Assembly: GCA_014284505.1 (NCBI GenBank)
Contig: JAAFYY010000001.1
Span: 5,169,845-5,233,844, forward strand
DNA length: 64,000 nt
Reading direction: 5' to 3'
Source of the DNA: Streptacidiphilus sp. 4-A2
GTDB lineage: Bacteria > Actinomycetota > Actinomycetes > Streptomycetales > Streptomycetaceae
Position numbers and translations under genes: made by a program. This document shows positions 36,473 to 45,236 of this stretch, in pieces (position 1 is the stretch's first letter; the number at the start of each line of letters is the position of its first letter). A model generated the notes under the pieces. It had not been told where the DNA came from, did not search any database, and saw only the letters and a program-made list of their open reading frames with translations.

Positions 36473-37915
36473 GTGACCCAGTCGATACCCGAAGCCGTGT
36501 CCAGGCCGGCCGCGGTGCCCGGCCGCGACCGCCGGCTCGGCCTGATCGTGGCCATGGCCTGCATGGGGCAGTTCCTGGTGGTACTGGACGCCGCCGTCGT
36601 CAATGTGGCCCTGCCCTCCACCGGCCGGGCCCTGCACTTCTCCACCACCGGACTGGCCTGGGTGGTCAACGGCTACGCCGTCACCTTCGCCGGGCTGCTG
36701 CTGCTGGGCGGACGCGCCGTGGATGTCTTCGGACGCCGACGGGTCTTCATTCTCGGCCTGACCACCTTCACCCTGGCGAGTCTCGCCTGCGGTCTGTCGG
36801 TGTCGTCGGGCATGCTGGTGACGGCCCGATTCGTCCAGGGCGCCGGGGCGGCGGCCATCGGCCCCTCGTCGCTGGCGATCCTCACCACAGGTCTCCCGGA
36901 GGGGCCTCGCCGCACCAAAGCGCTGGGCACCTGGAGCGCGGTGGGCGCGGCAGGCGGCGCGGTCGGCAACGTGCTCGGCGGGGTGCTGACCGACACGCTC
37001 TCCTGGCGCTGGGTCTTCCTGATCAACCTGCCCATCGGCATCGCCCTGGTGGTCGTGGCAGCACGCTTCCTTCGCGACGTACCGCGGACCGAGGGCAAGC
37101 GGCTCGACATCTGGAGCGTGCTGTCCGTCACCGGCGGCCTCTCACTGGTCGAGTACGGCATGATCGAGACAAACGTCCACGGCTGGACCAGTCCGCGGAC
37201 ACTGGTGCCGCTGCTGGTCGGCTGCGCCGCCATCGGCGGGTTCGTCGCGCTGCAAACGCGCACCAGCACGGCACCGCTGCTCTCCCTGAGGCTGCTCAGC
37301 ACACCCAGGGTGGCCACCGCCAACCTCACCGTACTGGGCACCGGCGCGGCCTTCTTCAGCATGTGGTACTTCATGTCGCTCTATGTGCAGGACGTCCTGA
37401 AATACCCCCTCACCGCAGGTCTCGCCTTCGTGCCGCACACCGTGATGGTGGTACTCAGCGCTCGCGTGCTGACCCCGCGCCTGCTCGGCAGGCTGCCGGC
37501 CCGGCTTGTGGTCATCGTCGGCGCACTGGTGAGCGCGGGGGGCTTCCTCTGGCAGTCCACGCTCACCGCCCACAGCGGCTATCTGTCCGGCGTGGCCGGC
37601 CCTGGGCTGCTCATCGCCCTGGGGATGGGGATGTCCTTCACCCCGCTGGCGGCACTGGCCACCTCGGGAGTCGCCGCATCCGAGGCCGGGCTGGTCTCCG
37701 GGCTGCTCAACACCTCACGTCAGATGGGTGGTTCCCTGGGCCTCGCGATCCTGGTGACCGTCGCCTCGGCCCGGTTCCGCGCGATGCCGGGCAGTCTCAC
37801 GGCCGGCTACAGCACGGTGTTCCTGTGTGCGGCCGGGCTGCTGGCACTCGCCGCACTCACCGTCGGCATCGGCCTGCGCGGCACGGCAGGGACCCCGGTC
37901 GCGGACGGACGGTGA
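36473..37915 (+). CDS. DHA2-type multidrug/polyketide exporter (MFS, 14 TM)
   Basis: 480 residues, frame intact. GTG 36473 follows GAAGGAGTCCTGG. Fourteen hydrophobic segments by eye. DHA2/EmrB-QacA signatures: FLVVLDAAVVNVALPSTGRA (motif D1), LLLGGRAVDVFGRRRVFILG (motif A) and GTWSAVGAAGGAVGNVLGGV (motif C). It sits in the plasma membrane and exports antibiotics by proton antiport. It is co-transcribed with polyketide tailoring genes and overlaps the PPTase start, so it is the probable product exporter and self-resistance determinant. Confidence 0.93.
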   Translation: MTQSIPEAVSRPAAVPGRDRRLGLIVAMACMGQFLVVLDAAVVNVALPSTGRALHFSTTGLAWVVNGYAVTFAGLLLLGGRAVDVFGRRRVFILGLTTFTLASLACGLSVSSGMLVTARFVQGAGAAAIGPSSLAILTTGLPEGPRRTKALGTWSAVGAAGGAVGNVLGGVLTDTLSWRWVFLINLPIGIALVVVAARFLRDVPRTEGKRLDIWSVLSVTGGLSLVEYGMIETNVHGWTSPRTLVPLLVGCAAIGGFVALQTRTSTAPLLSLRLLSTPRVATANLTVLGTGAAFFSMWYFMSLYVQDVLKYPLTAGLAFVPHTVMVVLSARVLTPRLLGRLPARLVVIVGALVSAGGFLWQSTLTAHSGYLSGVAGPGLLIALGMGMSFTPLAALATSGVAASEAGLVSGLLNTSRQMGGSLGLAILVTVASARFRAMPGSLTAGYSTVFLCAAGLLALAALTVGIGLRGTAGTPVADGR

Positions 37916-38697
37916 GGACAACACACCGGCTCCGCTCCACAAGTCCGCTCCTCCCCCATCCGGTGGACAGCAGCGCCCGATCCTGGTCGGCGCTGCTGTC
38001 CGGCCTGGACCGCGACGGTGCCGCTGTCGGCTGGGCCACGGTGGACGACTGGGCGACTGCGGACGGCGCCCGGAGCGCTGACGTCCCGCTGCTCGGGAGC
38101 GAGGCACCCCGATTCCACGCCATTCACGACTCGGGCATCAGGAACCGGTTCGCCGCCTCCCGAAGGCTGCTCAAAGAGCTGGCGGGCGCGGCGCTGGGCG
38201 TCCCGCCCGAGCAACTGGACCTCGCGCCGGACCAGTACGGTCGCCCCTACCTGCGTGGCCACCCCGGCCTCGACGTCAACCTGAGCCACACCGGCCGCCT
38301 CCTGGTCGCCGGATTCGCCTGGAACCGGCGGATAGGGGTCGATGTCGAGCCCGGCCGGCGCCGGATCTCCGGCGCCCTCACCGAGGAACTGGTATGCGCG
38401 CCGCAGGAACTGGCACTCCTGCGGCACCTTCCGGCAGACCAGCGGGCTGATCTGCTGCTGCGGCTGTGGACACTCAAGGAAGCCTTCACCAAGGCGACAG
38501 GCGAGGGCCTGCGACGCCCCCTGCGCACCATCGGCTTCGAACTGACCGGCCAAGGGGCAGTCCTGCTGCCGCCACCGGAAGGCGCCCCCGAACCGCCTGC
38601 GGGCTGGTCCTTCGAGACGCACGAAGTAGCCGACTCCCACCTGATCAGCGCCGCCCTCTCACCCGTCAGCCCAGCTCCGCCGAAGCGTGCCGCGTGA
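37912..38697 (+). CDS. Sfp-type 4'-phosphopantetheinyl transferase
   Basis: 261 residues, frame intact. GTG 37912 overlaps the exporter stop (GTGA). Sfp motifs: HDSGIRNRFAASRRLL, DQYGRPYLRGHPGLDVNLSH, RIGVDVEPGRRRI (Mg-binding Asp and Glu) and LLRLWTLKEAFTKATGEGLR (the WxxKEA core). It transfers phosphopantetheine from CoA to the Ser of carrier proteins, here the free ACP and the ACP of the type I PKS. The last codons fall inside a 29-bp sequence repeated at 40136, so the native C-terminus may have been altered by a recombination at this border. Confidence 0.92.
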   Translation: MRTTHRLRSTSPLLPHPVDSSARSWSALLSGLDRDGAAVGWATVDDWATADGARSADVPLLGSEAPRFHAIHDSGIRNRFAASRRLLKELAGAALGVPPEQLDLAPDQYGRPYLRGHPGLDVNLSHTGRLLVAGFAWNRRIGVDVEPGRRRISGALTEELVCAPQELALLRHLPADQRADLLLRLWTLKEAFTKATGEGLRRPLRTIGFELTGQGAVLLPPPEGAPEPPAGWSFETHEVADSHLISAALSPVSPAPPKRAA

Positions 38698-38716
38698 TCG
38701 AGTACCCGATCTCGAA
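38688..38716. repeat. 29-bp repeat, copy 1 (GntR tail)
   Basis: TGCCGCGTGATCGAGTACCC and the following nine bases, identical to 40136-40164. Read on the minus strand it encodes FEIGYSITR, the end of the GntR-like fragment at 40105-40311. It joins the PPTase stop to the tetR/dinB relic. Confidence 0.93.
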
Positions 38717-38873
38717 ACCAGCGTCTGCCGCTGGCAGTCCAGAAAGGCCCGCAGCATCTCGCGCTCACTGCCGAAGTGGGGCGGCCCCACGCGGTTGTCG
38801 GTGCTCATCAGTCGTGCTCCTCATCCGTGCCTGTCCTCAGGCCCGGAATCTACGCCCCCGCCCGGCCCGGTGA
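38717..38873. pseudogene. Relic of a tetR/dinB junction (right flanking direct repeat)
   Basis: These 157 bases match 8398-8520 plus 10190-10220 almost base for base, in the same orientation. They contain the first ~30 codons of dinB (minus strand), the intergenic bases, and the last codons of tetR, without the IS. The sequence therefore records the pre-insertion site: the native tetR would end GPEDRHG, 12 bases before the dinB ATG. Nothing functional is encoded. The rest of 38874-39077 shows no recognisable gene up to the kinase ribosome-binding site. Confidence 0.93.
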
Positions 38874-39077
38874 AGGACGCGATCGCGCCCGCCGTGGGCA
38901 GGGAGCTGATCGAATCCAGTGTCCTGCCGCGAGCTGCTTGCGTCGACCGCCGAATTGGATGACCTGCGCCGACTGACGTGATCAACCTCAGTCCTATACG
39001 GTCGCTGCCGAGCGGCGTCCGTCCCGCCGGCGGGTCCTACAGCGTTCTGTGAAGCCGAGAAGAACGAGGGAGTCCGG

Positions 39078-40073
39078 GTGGAGAGCATCACGAAGAACCG
39101 GCAGACGGTCCCGGCACTACGGGCGATGGTCGCGAGAGCCTACGGCGATGACCAGGTTTCCGACGGTGAGTCATGGGTGCGCGAGCTGGGGCACGGGTGG
39201 TTCAACGTCGCCTACCGCATCCGGTTGCGCGATGGTCGGGACGTCGTGCTCAAGATCGCGCCACCGGCCGACGTGGAGGTGATGAGCTTCGAGCGTGGAG
39301 CGATGGCCAACGAGCTGACCGCCATCGCGCTCATTCACGAGCACACGAACGTGCCGGTGCCGACGGTGGACTTCGCCGACCGGACCCGGCAGCTGTGCGA
39401 TGCGGACTACTTCTTCATGCCGTACATCGACGCCGACAACCTCGGAATCGTCAGGGAGGACCTGCCGGCGTCGGAGCTCGCGGAGTACCACGAGGCGCTC
39501 GGGGCGGCCAACCGTGAACTCAACACGATCCGCGGCAAGGCGTTCGGGCCGCTGGCCGGTCCTGGGCAGGCGAGCTGGCGCACAGCGTTCACCGGCATGG
39601 TCGAGAGCGTGCTGCGGGACGGCGAACGGCGCTCGGTGGAACTCGGCCGGGGCTACGACGAGGTCCGCGCCCTGCTCGACGAGCACGCCGGGAGCCTGGA
39701 CGAGGTAGTCGAACCACGGCTGGTCGAATGGGACCTGTACGACGACAACGTGCTGGTCAAGAACGGGTCGATCGTCGCGATCATCGACCACGAACGTGCC
39801 TTCTACGGTGACCCCCTGATGGAGGGCTGCCTCAATGCCCTCGTACTGCCCGCCGTATTCAGCGACCCGACCGCGTTCCTGCGCGGCTACGGCCGCGACC
39901 CGCTGACCGAGACCGAGCTGACCAGACGACGCCTGTACACCGTGCATCTGATGCTGGTCCTAGTGATCAAATCTGCCTTCCGTGAGTACACCGACACCCG
40001 CCGGTACGCGTGGGCACGCCGACAACTCGCCCACACGATGGCTCTGTTCGAACTCCCCACCCGACTGAAGTGA
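39078..40073 (+). CDS. Aminoglycoside-phosphotransferase-family (APH) kinase-like protein
   Basis: 331 residues, frame intact. GTG 39078 follows GAGGGAGTCCGG. Protein-kinase-like fold: ELGHGWFNVAYRIRLRDGRD with VVLKIAP (Lys of the N-lobe), the catalytic loop as PRLVEWDLYDDNVLVKNGSI and the metal-binding segment as IDHERAFYGDPLMEGC. The catalytic loop has EWDLYDDN instead of the usual HGDLHxxN, but the Asp and Asn are kept; the DFG-like Asp is in IDHE. The substrate is unknown: antibiotic, homoserine-like small molecule or sugar are all possible. It lies outside the SARP-marked operons, between two 29-bp repeats, so a link to the polyketide is doubtful. Confidence 0.85.
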   Translation: MESITKNRQTVPALRAMVARAYGDDQVSDGESWVRELGHGWFNVAYRIRLRDGRDVVLKIAPPADVEVMSFERGAMANELTAIALIHEHTNVPVPTVDFADRTRQLCDADYFFMPYIDADNLGIVREDLPASELAEYHEALGAANRELNTIRGKAFGPLAGPGQASWRTAFTGMVESVLRDGERRSVELGRGYDEVRALLDEHAGSLDEVVEPRLVEWDLYDDNVLVKNGSIVAIIDHERAFYGDPLMEGCLNALVLPAVFSDPTAFLRGYGRDPLTETELTRRRLYTVHLMLVLVIKSAFREYTDTRRYAWARRQLAHTMALFELPTRLK

Positions 40074-40104
40074 AGTCCGCAGACTGCTGAACCACATCGG
40101 CCCC

Positions 40105-40311
40105 CTACGCAAATCGCTCCCCTACAGCCGAAGGATGCCGCGTGATCGAGTACCCGATCTCGAACTCCTCTGCGGACATCCGCGTGCCATTGATCTCCAG
40201 CACGGCCCCATCAGGAACGAGACCTTCGGCTTCGAGCACGGCGACAGCCTCGGCGACGGTGGTCTTGGACACCCCGTACTGCGCCGCACAGCGCCCCCAA
40301 CGCGGCTGCAC
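40105..40311 (-). pseudogene. GntR-family regulator fragment
   Basis: 68 codons remain: AAQYGVSKTTVAEAVAVLEA with EGLV is the second half of a GntR winged helix, followed by PDGAVLEINGTRMSAEEFEI and GYSITRHPSAVGERFA. The N-terminal helix and any effector domain are missing, so it is a remnant. The 29 bases at 40136-40164 recur at 38688-38716. Confidence 0.65.
40136..40164. repeat. 29-bp repeat, copy 2
   Basis: Identical to 38688-38716, same orientation; here embedded in the GntR remnant. The two copies enclose the tetR/dinB relic and the APH-like gene (about 1.45 kb). Confidence 0.93.
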
Positions 40312-40326
40312 GCTGGGGGCGCTGGG

Positions 40327-40557
40327 TTAGCGCGTGACGTAGAGCTCCCCAGGAGCGAACGCCGGGTCGGCGGCCTTGAGCGCGGCAACGAAGGACGCGA
40401 ACGCGTCGGCGGCGAGCAGCAGCGCCGGGCCCTGCGGGTCCTTGCTGTCACGCACCGGGACGATGCCGGGGAGGTATTCGAGCGCAGCTTCGACGCAGTC
40501 GCCGCCGTTGCTGCCGCTGTAGCTGCTCTTGCGCCAGGGGGCAGAGGTGAGATCCAT
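40327..40557 (-). CDS. DUF397 protein (copy 2)
   Basis: 76 residues: MDLTSAPWRKSSYSGSNGGD, CVEAALEYLPGIVPVRDSKD, PQGPALLLAADAFASFVAAL, ending FAPGELYVTR. This is the classical DUF397 pattern (WRKSSYS...G.CVEVA...VAVRDSK.P.GP.L). DUF397 proteins are small partners of XRE/DUF5753 regulators in Streptomyces (as in WhiJ/BldB-related systems), often toxin-antitoxin-like. It follows the other copy by 79 bases. Confidence 0.92.
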   Translation of the reverse strand: MDLTSAPWRKSSYSGSNGGDCVEAALEYLPGIVPVRDSKDPQGPALLLAADAFASFVAALKAADPAFAPGELYVTR

Positions 40558-40636
40558 GAGCGGGTATTACCCACTATCGACCGCAAACAACAGCGCCCCC
40601 AGCGCAGTTGGCACGGCGGGGGCGCTGGGGCGCGGG

Positions 40637-40876
40637 TCAGCGCGTGACGTACTGCTCGCCGGGGGCGAAGGACGGGTCGGCGGCCTTGACGGCGGCGACG
40701 AAGGACGCGAAGGCGGCCACCCCGAACATCAGCGCCGGGCCCTGCGGGTCCTTGCTGTCACGCACCGGGACGACGCCAGTGATGAATCCGGGGGCCGCTT
40801 CGATACAGTTTCCGCCGTTGCTGCCGCTGTAGCTGCTCTTGCGCCAGGGGGCAGACGAGAGATCGTTGCTGTTCAT
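40637..40876 (-). CDS. DUF397 protein (copy 1)
   Basis: 79 residues: MNSNDLSSAPWRKSSYSGSN, GGNCIEAAPGFITGVVPVRD, ending FAPGEQYVTR. It is strongly similar to copy 2 over its whole length, also at DNA level, so the pair arose by tandem duplication. Its ATG at 40876 probably overlaps the stop of the XRE regulator upstream. Confidence 0.92.
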   Translation of the reverse strand: MNSNDLSSAPWRKSSYSGSNGGNCIEAAPGFITGVVPVRDSKDPQGPALMFGVAAFASFVAAVKAADPSFAPGEQYVTR

Positions 40877-41713
40877 GGGTAGTGTGCCCTTCCCTTGCTT
40901 CGCGGATCATGACGGCGGATTCCGAGGCCGATAGTGCATCCGCACGCAACAGATCATAGATCCGCCGGTGGCCCGTGATCACCCTCACATTACTGCTGAA
41001 CTCCGCATTGCTCAGGGTCTCCGAGTAGCTCCACTGTCGGCCGCTGGGCAGCGTGATCAGGGAGAGATCCGCATTCGGGGTTTCGACGTTGGCCCGACTG
41101 AAGGGGATGATCTGGATACAGATGTTCGACAGCTCGCCCATCCTCAGCAAGTGGTCGAGTTGCTGCTTCATCGCTTCGACGGAGCCCACCTGGTGGCGGA
41201 TGCAGCTCTCGTCGAGCAGAGCGACGTAGAGCGGGCCGCCCGGCACCAGGAAGCGTGTCTGTCGGCTGATTCGAGCATCGACGCTCTCGTTGATGCTGTC
41301 AGCATCCGTGCCCACCACCCGCTCGAAGAGCGCCCGAGCGTATGCCTGGGTCTGCAACAGGCCCGGGACGAGCAGGGTCTGGTACTCGTACAGCTCGATC
41401 AACTGCTCGTCCATCACCGCGCGGCGCTTGAACCAGTCCGGGAAGAACTGAAGTCTGGCCTGCCAGTTGATCCTGCGGTGGAGTTTGATCAACTCCCCCG
41501 CGCGTTGAGGAACCGGTCGCACTCGGCCACCAGCTCCGCCCCGGGGATGCGTTCGCCGTTCTCGATCTTTGTCACGAACGAGCGCTCCACATGGAGCAGC
41601 GCGGCCACTTCGTCCTGGGTCAGGTCGGCGTCCTCGCGCTTGATCCGGACCAGCTCGCCGAAGGCGCCCCCGGCCGTTTCCGCACCGTCATCGCGTCGCT
41701 TTACCACTCCCAC
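40873..41713 (-). CDS. XRE-family regulator with DUF5753 domain
   Basis: About 280 residues. Helix-turn-helix at 18-70: FGELVRIKREDADLTQDEVA, ALLHVERSFVTKIENGERIP. After a frame change near 41510 the DUF5753 domain follows: FFPDWFKRRAVMDEQLIELY, EYQTLLVPGLLQTQAYARAL, QTRFLVPGGPLYVALLDESC and MGELSNICIQIIPFSRANVE. As written the frame runs on to 40758, through copy 1 of DUF397. A one-base shift gives a TGA at 40873 overlapping that ATG, the usual arrangement, and that end is used here. It probably regulates itself and the DUF397 pair. Confidence 0.85.
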
Positions 41714-41935
41714 TTCCCCATTCGCACAAATGAACTGATGATCGGCCGACCGGGGACAAGGTCACTGAGTCACTGCGGGAACCTCGGCAACTGCCGTCCC
41801 TGGAAAAGGCTGTACCACTCCCATTCCGGGCGCAATCCTGTAATCACCGGGAAATCGGCGGAAACCGGGGAACGCGGCGCCATTTCCGCAGGTCAACCGG
41901 GCCAATCCGGGACGAACAGCGATGAGGCAGGCTTG

Positions 41936-42163
41936 GTGACAAAAAAGGATGTGTCCCCGATCGGGACGCTGGTGCGGGACCGCGCGCAGGACCGGGTCGG
42001 GGTGGTGATGGGGCGGCTCGCCGGGCTGGTGTATCTGCGGCCGCTGGGCGGCGGTGTCGAATGGACCACGCGGGACCGCGACCTGGAGCCTGCCGATCGG
42101 CAGGACGAACTGCGTGCGAGAGTAGGCGAGTTGAACAGCAACAGCCGGAACGGGCGGCGCTGA
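41936..42163 (+). CDS. Small conserved actinobacterial protein, unknown function
   Basis: 75 residues (GTG 41936; VTKKDVSPIGTLVRDRAQDR, VGVVMGRLAGLVYLRPLGGG, VEWTTRDRDLEPADRQ). Small Streptomyces proteins with this LVRDRxxDRVGVVM...VYLRPxGGGxEW pattern are commonly found next to XRE/DUF397 loci; no function is known to me. It diverges from the XRE gene over a 222-bp gap and overlaps the next small gene (TGATG). Confidence 0.65.
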   Translation: MTKKDVSPIGTLVRDRAQDRVGVVMGRLAGLVYLRPLGGGVEWTTRDRDLEPADRQDELRARVGELNSNSRNGRR

Positions 42164-42348
42164 TGACGGAGGACGGCGCACTGCCCGCGCGGCGCTCCGG
42201 TTGCTGTTTCGACGACGACCATCCCACCCTGCACGCGCTCTGCTCCGGGCGGTTCGACTACCGGGCCGGGCCGAACTCCAGCCCTGTGCCGCACCGGTGC
42301 AGCTGCCCCTGCCACAGGGCGAAATCGGAGGAGCGGCATATCGAATAG
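42163..42348 (+). CDS. Small Cys/His-rich protein, unknown function
   Basis: 61 residues, ATG 42163 overlapping the preceding stop. MTEDGALPARRSGCCFDDDH, then LHALCSGRFDYRAGPNSSPV and HRCSCPCHRAKSEERHIE. The CC...C...HRCSCPCH arrangement could bind a metal. I do not recognise a family. Coupling to the gene before it is the main support for its being real. Confidence 0.5.
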   Translation: MTEDGALPARRSGCCFDDDHPTLHALCSGRFDYRAGPNSSPVPHRCSCPCHRAKSEERHIE

Positions 42349-42562
42349 CAAGATGTTTCGTTTCTGCACGCACCGCAGGAAAAGCCGGGCCGAATGCGGG
42401 GGCGGCCACTTGCTCCAAGCGGGGGCGGCAAGGGCAAGGTTCCTCCGCTCCGCCCCCGGGGCGGGCTACGCTCGGTCCGTCCAGAGAAGTCCGGGGAGTG
42501 GAGGCGACCGTGGTGCTGAGGATCGTTGCCGTCCGGCGGCCGCGCGGCCGGAGGGGGTCGGG

Positions 42563-42880
42563 GTGAGCCGCAAGCTCGCGGATTCGGTGCCCTCGGGGCG
42601 CTGTCTGACCTGTAGCGGGGCCGGGCGGATCAGCAAGTCGGAGTGCCAGTCGTGCAGTGGCACCGGCCATGCCCACCAGGTGACCGGCGGGGATCCGTGC
42701 ATCCTGTGCGAGGGCTCGGGCAAGTACACCCGTTACAGCGTCAGCCCGGACGGCCGGACCAGGACGGTGCTGCGGGTGGAGCGCTGCATGGCCTGCAACG
42801 GCTCGGGCCGGATCAATTCCAGCACCGGCGGCTCCCTCCCGACCGGCTGGACCGCCATCCACATGCCTGGCACCCGCTGA
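42563..42880 (+). CDS. Free-standing DnaJ-type zinc-finger protein
   Basis: 105 residues, GTG 42563 behind GGAGGGGGTCG. Four CxxCxGxG repeats in order: CLTCSGAG, CQSCSGTG, CILCEGSG and CMACNGSG, the complete two-zinc set of the DnaJ central domain. There is no J domain, Gly/Phe linker or substrate-binding domain. Short DnaJ-zinc-finger proteins occur across bacteria and plants with diverse or unknown roles (thiol-disulfide handling or chaperone assistance). A terminator follows at 42901. Confidence 0.78.
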   Translation: MSRKLADSVPSGRCLTCSGAGRISKSECQSCSGTGHAHQVTGGDPCILCEGSGKYTRYSVSPDGRTRTVLRVERCMACNGSGRINSSTGGSLPTGWTAIHMPGTR

Positions 42881-42900
42881 CGCCGGGACCCAAGGAAAAG

Positions 42901-42938
42901 GCCTGCGGCCCCCGGAGCACATCCCGGGAGCCGCAGGC
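42901..42938. terminator. Terminator, zinc-finger gene / phospholipase copy 2
   Basis: GCCTGCGGC...CCGG / CCGGG.GCCGCAGGC: nine outer base pairs perfect, with an inner G/C stem. It lies between converging genes. Confidence 0.8.
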
Positions 42939-42952
42939 GGGGCTGTGGAGCG

Positions 42953-45012
42953 TCAGCCGGTGACGCTCACCGCGCCGACCTCGATGTGGCCGGTGGCGCG
43001 GCGGCTCCAGCTGGAGTCGCTGCTGACGGTGACCGTGAAGTCGTACCAGCCGTTGGCGATGGTGACCGCGTTGAAGTAGTCGGAGACGCTGGCACCGGCG
43101 GCGACGTTGTAGGTCCAGGGGCCGTCGGTGCGGTAGTTGTTCGACGTGATGGTGAAGGTGACGGCACTGGTGCCGGTGTTCTTCATGGTGAACCAGACCG
43201 CCTCCGCACCGGTGTTCGGGGCGGTCGCGTAGTAGGTGACGGCCTCGGCGGTGCTCCCGGCGGTGGTGGCGTTGCCGGCGAAGTGGCGCAGGAAGCGGTT
43301 CGGGCCGACGACGGTGAGGTCGTACGCGCCGTTGCCGTTGTTGGCGCCGATGCTGAAGGAGGCGCTGGCGCTGCCGTCGGTGCCGGTGGCGGCGTTGTAG
43401 GGGGCCACGGTGTACTGCCAGGGGCCGCCGGTGTTGCCGGCGTTGGAGTAGACCGAGTAGTGCGCGTAGGCGGTGGCCTGCGGGCCCTGGTTGGCCAGGT
43501 CGAGCCAGAGCAGGGTCGCGTTGTTGGCGTCGTACTCGATGTGGTCGACCCAGGCGTTGGGCTGGTAGGGCAGCGCGGGGCGGGCTTGGTGCCGGGCTCC
43601 TGGGTGGGCATGGAGTTGTTGCCCGGGCTCGGGTTGACCATCAGGTTGGCGGTGGCCTGGCTGATGGTGGCCGTGGCGGCGGGCAGGGCCGGCAGGCCGT
43701 AGACCGGGTTGGCGAAGTCGAAGGCGCCGGTGAGGTCGCCGCAGACCTGGCGGCGCCAGGTGCTGATGTTGTTGCAGACGGCGGGGTGCCCAGGGCCGTG
43801 GTCCAGGTCTCCAGGAAGCGGATGACGCTGGTGTGGTCGTAGACCTGGGAGTCGACGAAGCCGCCACGGGTCCACGGCGAGGCGATGATCATCGGGACCC
43901 GGAAGCCGAGGCCGATGTTCTCGCCGGAGTAGAACTCGGCGGCGGTCCCGGCCGGGGCGACCGGCGGCGGGACGTGGTCGAAGAAGCCGTCGTTCTCGTC
44001 GTAGTTGAGGAACAGCACGGTGGAGTTGAACACGTCCGGGTCCGCCGCCAGGGCCTGGATGACCAGGTTGACGAAGTAGGCGCCGTTCTCCGGCGGCCCG
44101 TCCGGGTGCTCGGAGTAGAGCTGGCTGGCGACCACCCAGGAGACCTGCGGCAGGGTGCCGGCCTTGGCGTCGGCGCCGAGGGCGTTGGCGATGTCGACCG
44201 GGGTGTTGCCGGTGCTGGGCACCGAGCCCATGCCGTACTGGGCCAGCGGGCTGCTGCTCGGCGCGCTGGTGAACTTGGTTGAAGTAGGCAGCGCGTTGTC
44301 GCCGAAGTTGTCGGAGGCGTTCTGGTAGACCTTCCAGCTCACCCCGGCGTTCTGGAGCGTCTCGGCGTAGGTCTGCCACTTCAGGCCGGACTCGGAGCCG
44401 CCGTCGTAGGCCGGGCCGCCGCAGCGCCCGCCGGGTCGATCTCGCCGGACCACAGGTAGTGCGGTTCGGGCCGGTCGCCGACAGGATCGAGCAGTGGTAC
44501 GCGTCGCAGATGGTGTAGGCGTCGGCCAGCCCGTAATGAACGGGATGTCCGAGCGGTTCATGAAGCCCAGGGTGCGCACCGAGCCCTTGGCGGAGACCCA
44601 GGAGTCCATCTTCCCGTTGTTCCAGGCCTCGTGCTGGGTGACCAGGAGTGGTCCAACGAGCCGTCACACTGGGCGAGTTGCTCCTTGCTCACGCCGAAGT
44701 ACCAGGTGTCGGTGTCGCTCAGCTGCCAGGGTACTGGCGGCCGCTGCCGTTCGGCTGGTTGAAGACGCTGTTGCCGCCGGCGATCTCGATGGTGGCGCGG
44801 TCACCGAAGCCGCGAACGCCCTTCAGCGTGCCGAAGTAGTGGTCGAAGCTGCGGTTCTCCTGCATCAGCACGACGACGTGCTTGACGTCGGTGATGGTGC
44901 CGGTGGTGGCGGCGGACGCGCGGGGCGCGGTGCCGGGCAGAGCGTCCAGGCCGAGTGCCGCGCCGAGGGCGGCGGCCGAGCCGAGGAAGGTACGACGGGT
45001 GACGGGTGCCAC
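42953..45012 (-). CDS. Phospholipase C, phosphoesterase family, Tat-exported (copy 2)
   Basis: About 686 residues. GTG 45012 lies behind GGAGGTCCCCC: VAPVTRRTFLGSAAALGAAL, a twin-arginine signal. Core: VVVLMQENRSFDHYFGTLKG, VRGFGDRATIEIAGGNSVFN, TPSATRTTARSC region frameshifted, VLFLNYDENDGFFDHVPPPV, FRVPMIIASPWTRGGFVDSQ, TSVIRFLETWT. Two DUF756-like repeats end the protein (YDLTVVGPNRFLRHFAGN; WYDFTVTVSSDSSWSRRATG). It is a paralogue of 5883-7925 in inverted orientation. It is expected to hydrolyse phosphatidylcholine-type lipids outside the cell. Frames change at about 44725, 44655, 44530, 44450, 44280, 43790 and 43590. Confidence 0.86.
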
Positions 45013-45214
45013 GGGGGACCTCCGGAAAGGTTGTTCAGACAAGTCCAGCCGTGCGACTCTGGGGCAACGAGGTGTCTACCGGTCGGTAACTGTATGACGG
45101 GCGGATGACATGTAACAGACCAGCGGAAGAGATTTGTTCTCAGCGGCCCCGAGCGTGGCTCCGGACACAGCAGCGCAGCTCAGGGCACAGGAAAGACCCA
45201 GGAAACACCAAGGA

Positions 45215-45236
45215 CGCCGGGCAGTTGAGCCCGGCG
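45215..45236 (-). terminator. Terminator after the radical-SAM gene
   Basis: CGCCGGGC-AGTTGA-GCCCGGCG, a perfect 8-bp stem 48 bases past the stop at 45285. Confidence 0.75.

Noticed and set aside
38717..38873. A second functional dinB start
   Set aside because: Only about 30 codons remain, joined to unrelated sequence on both sides.
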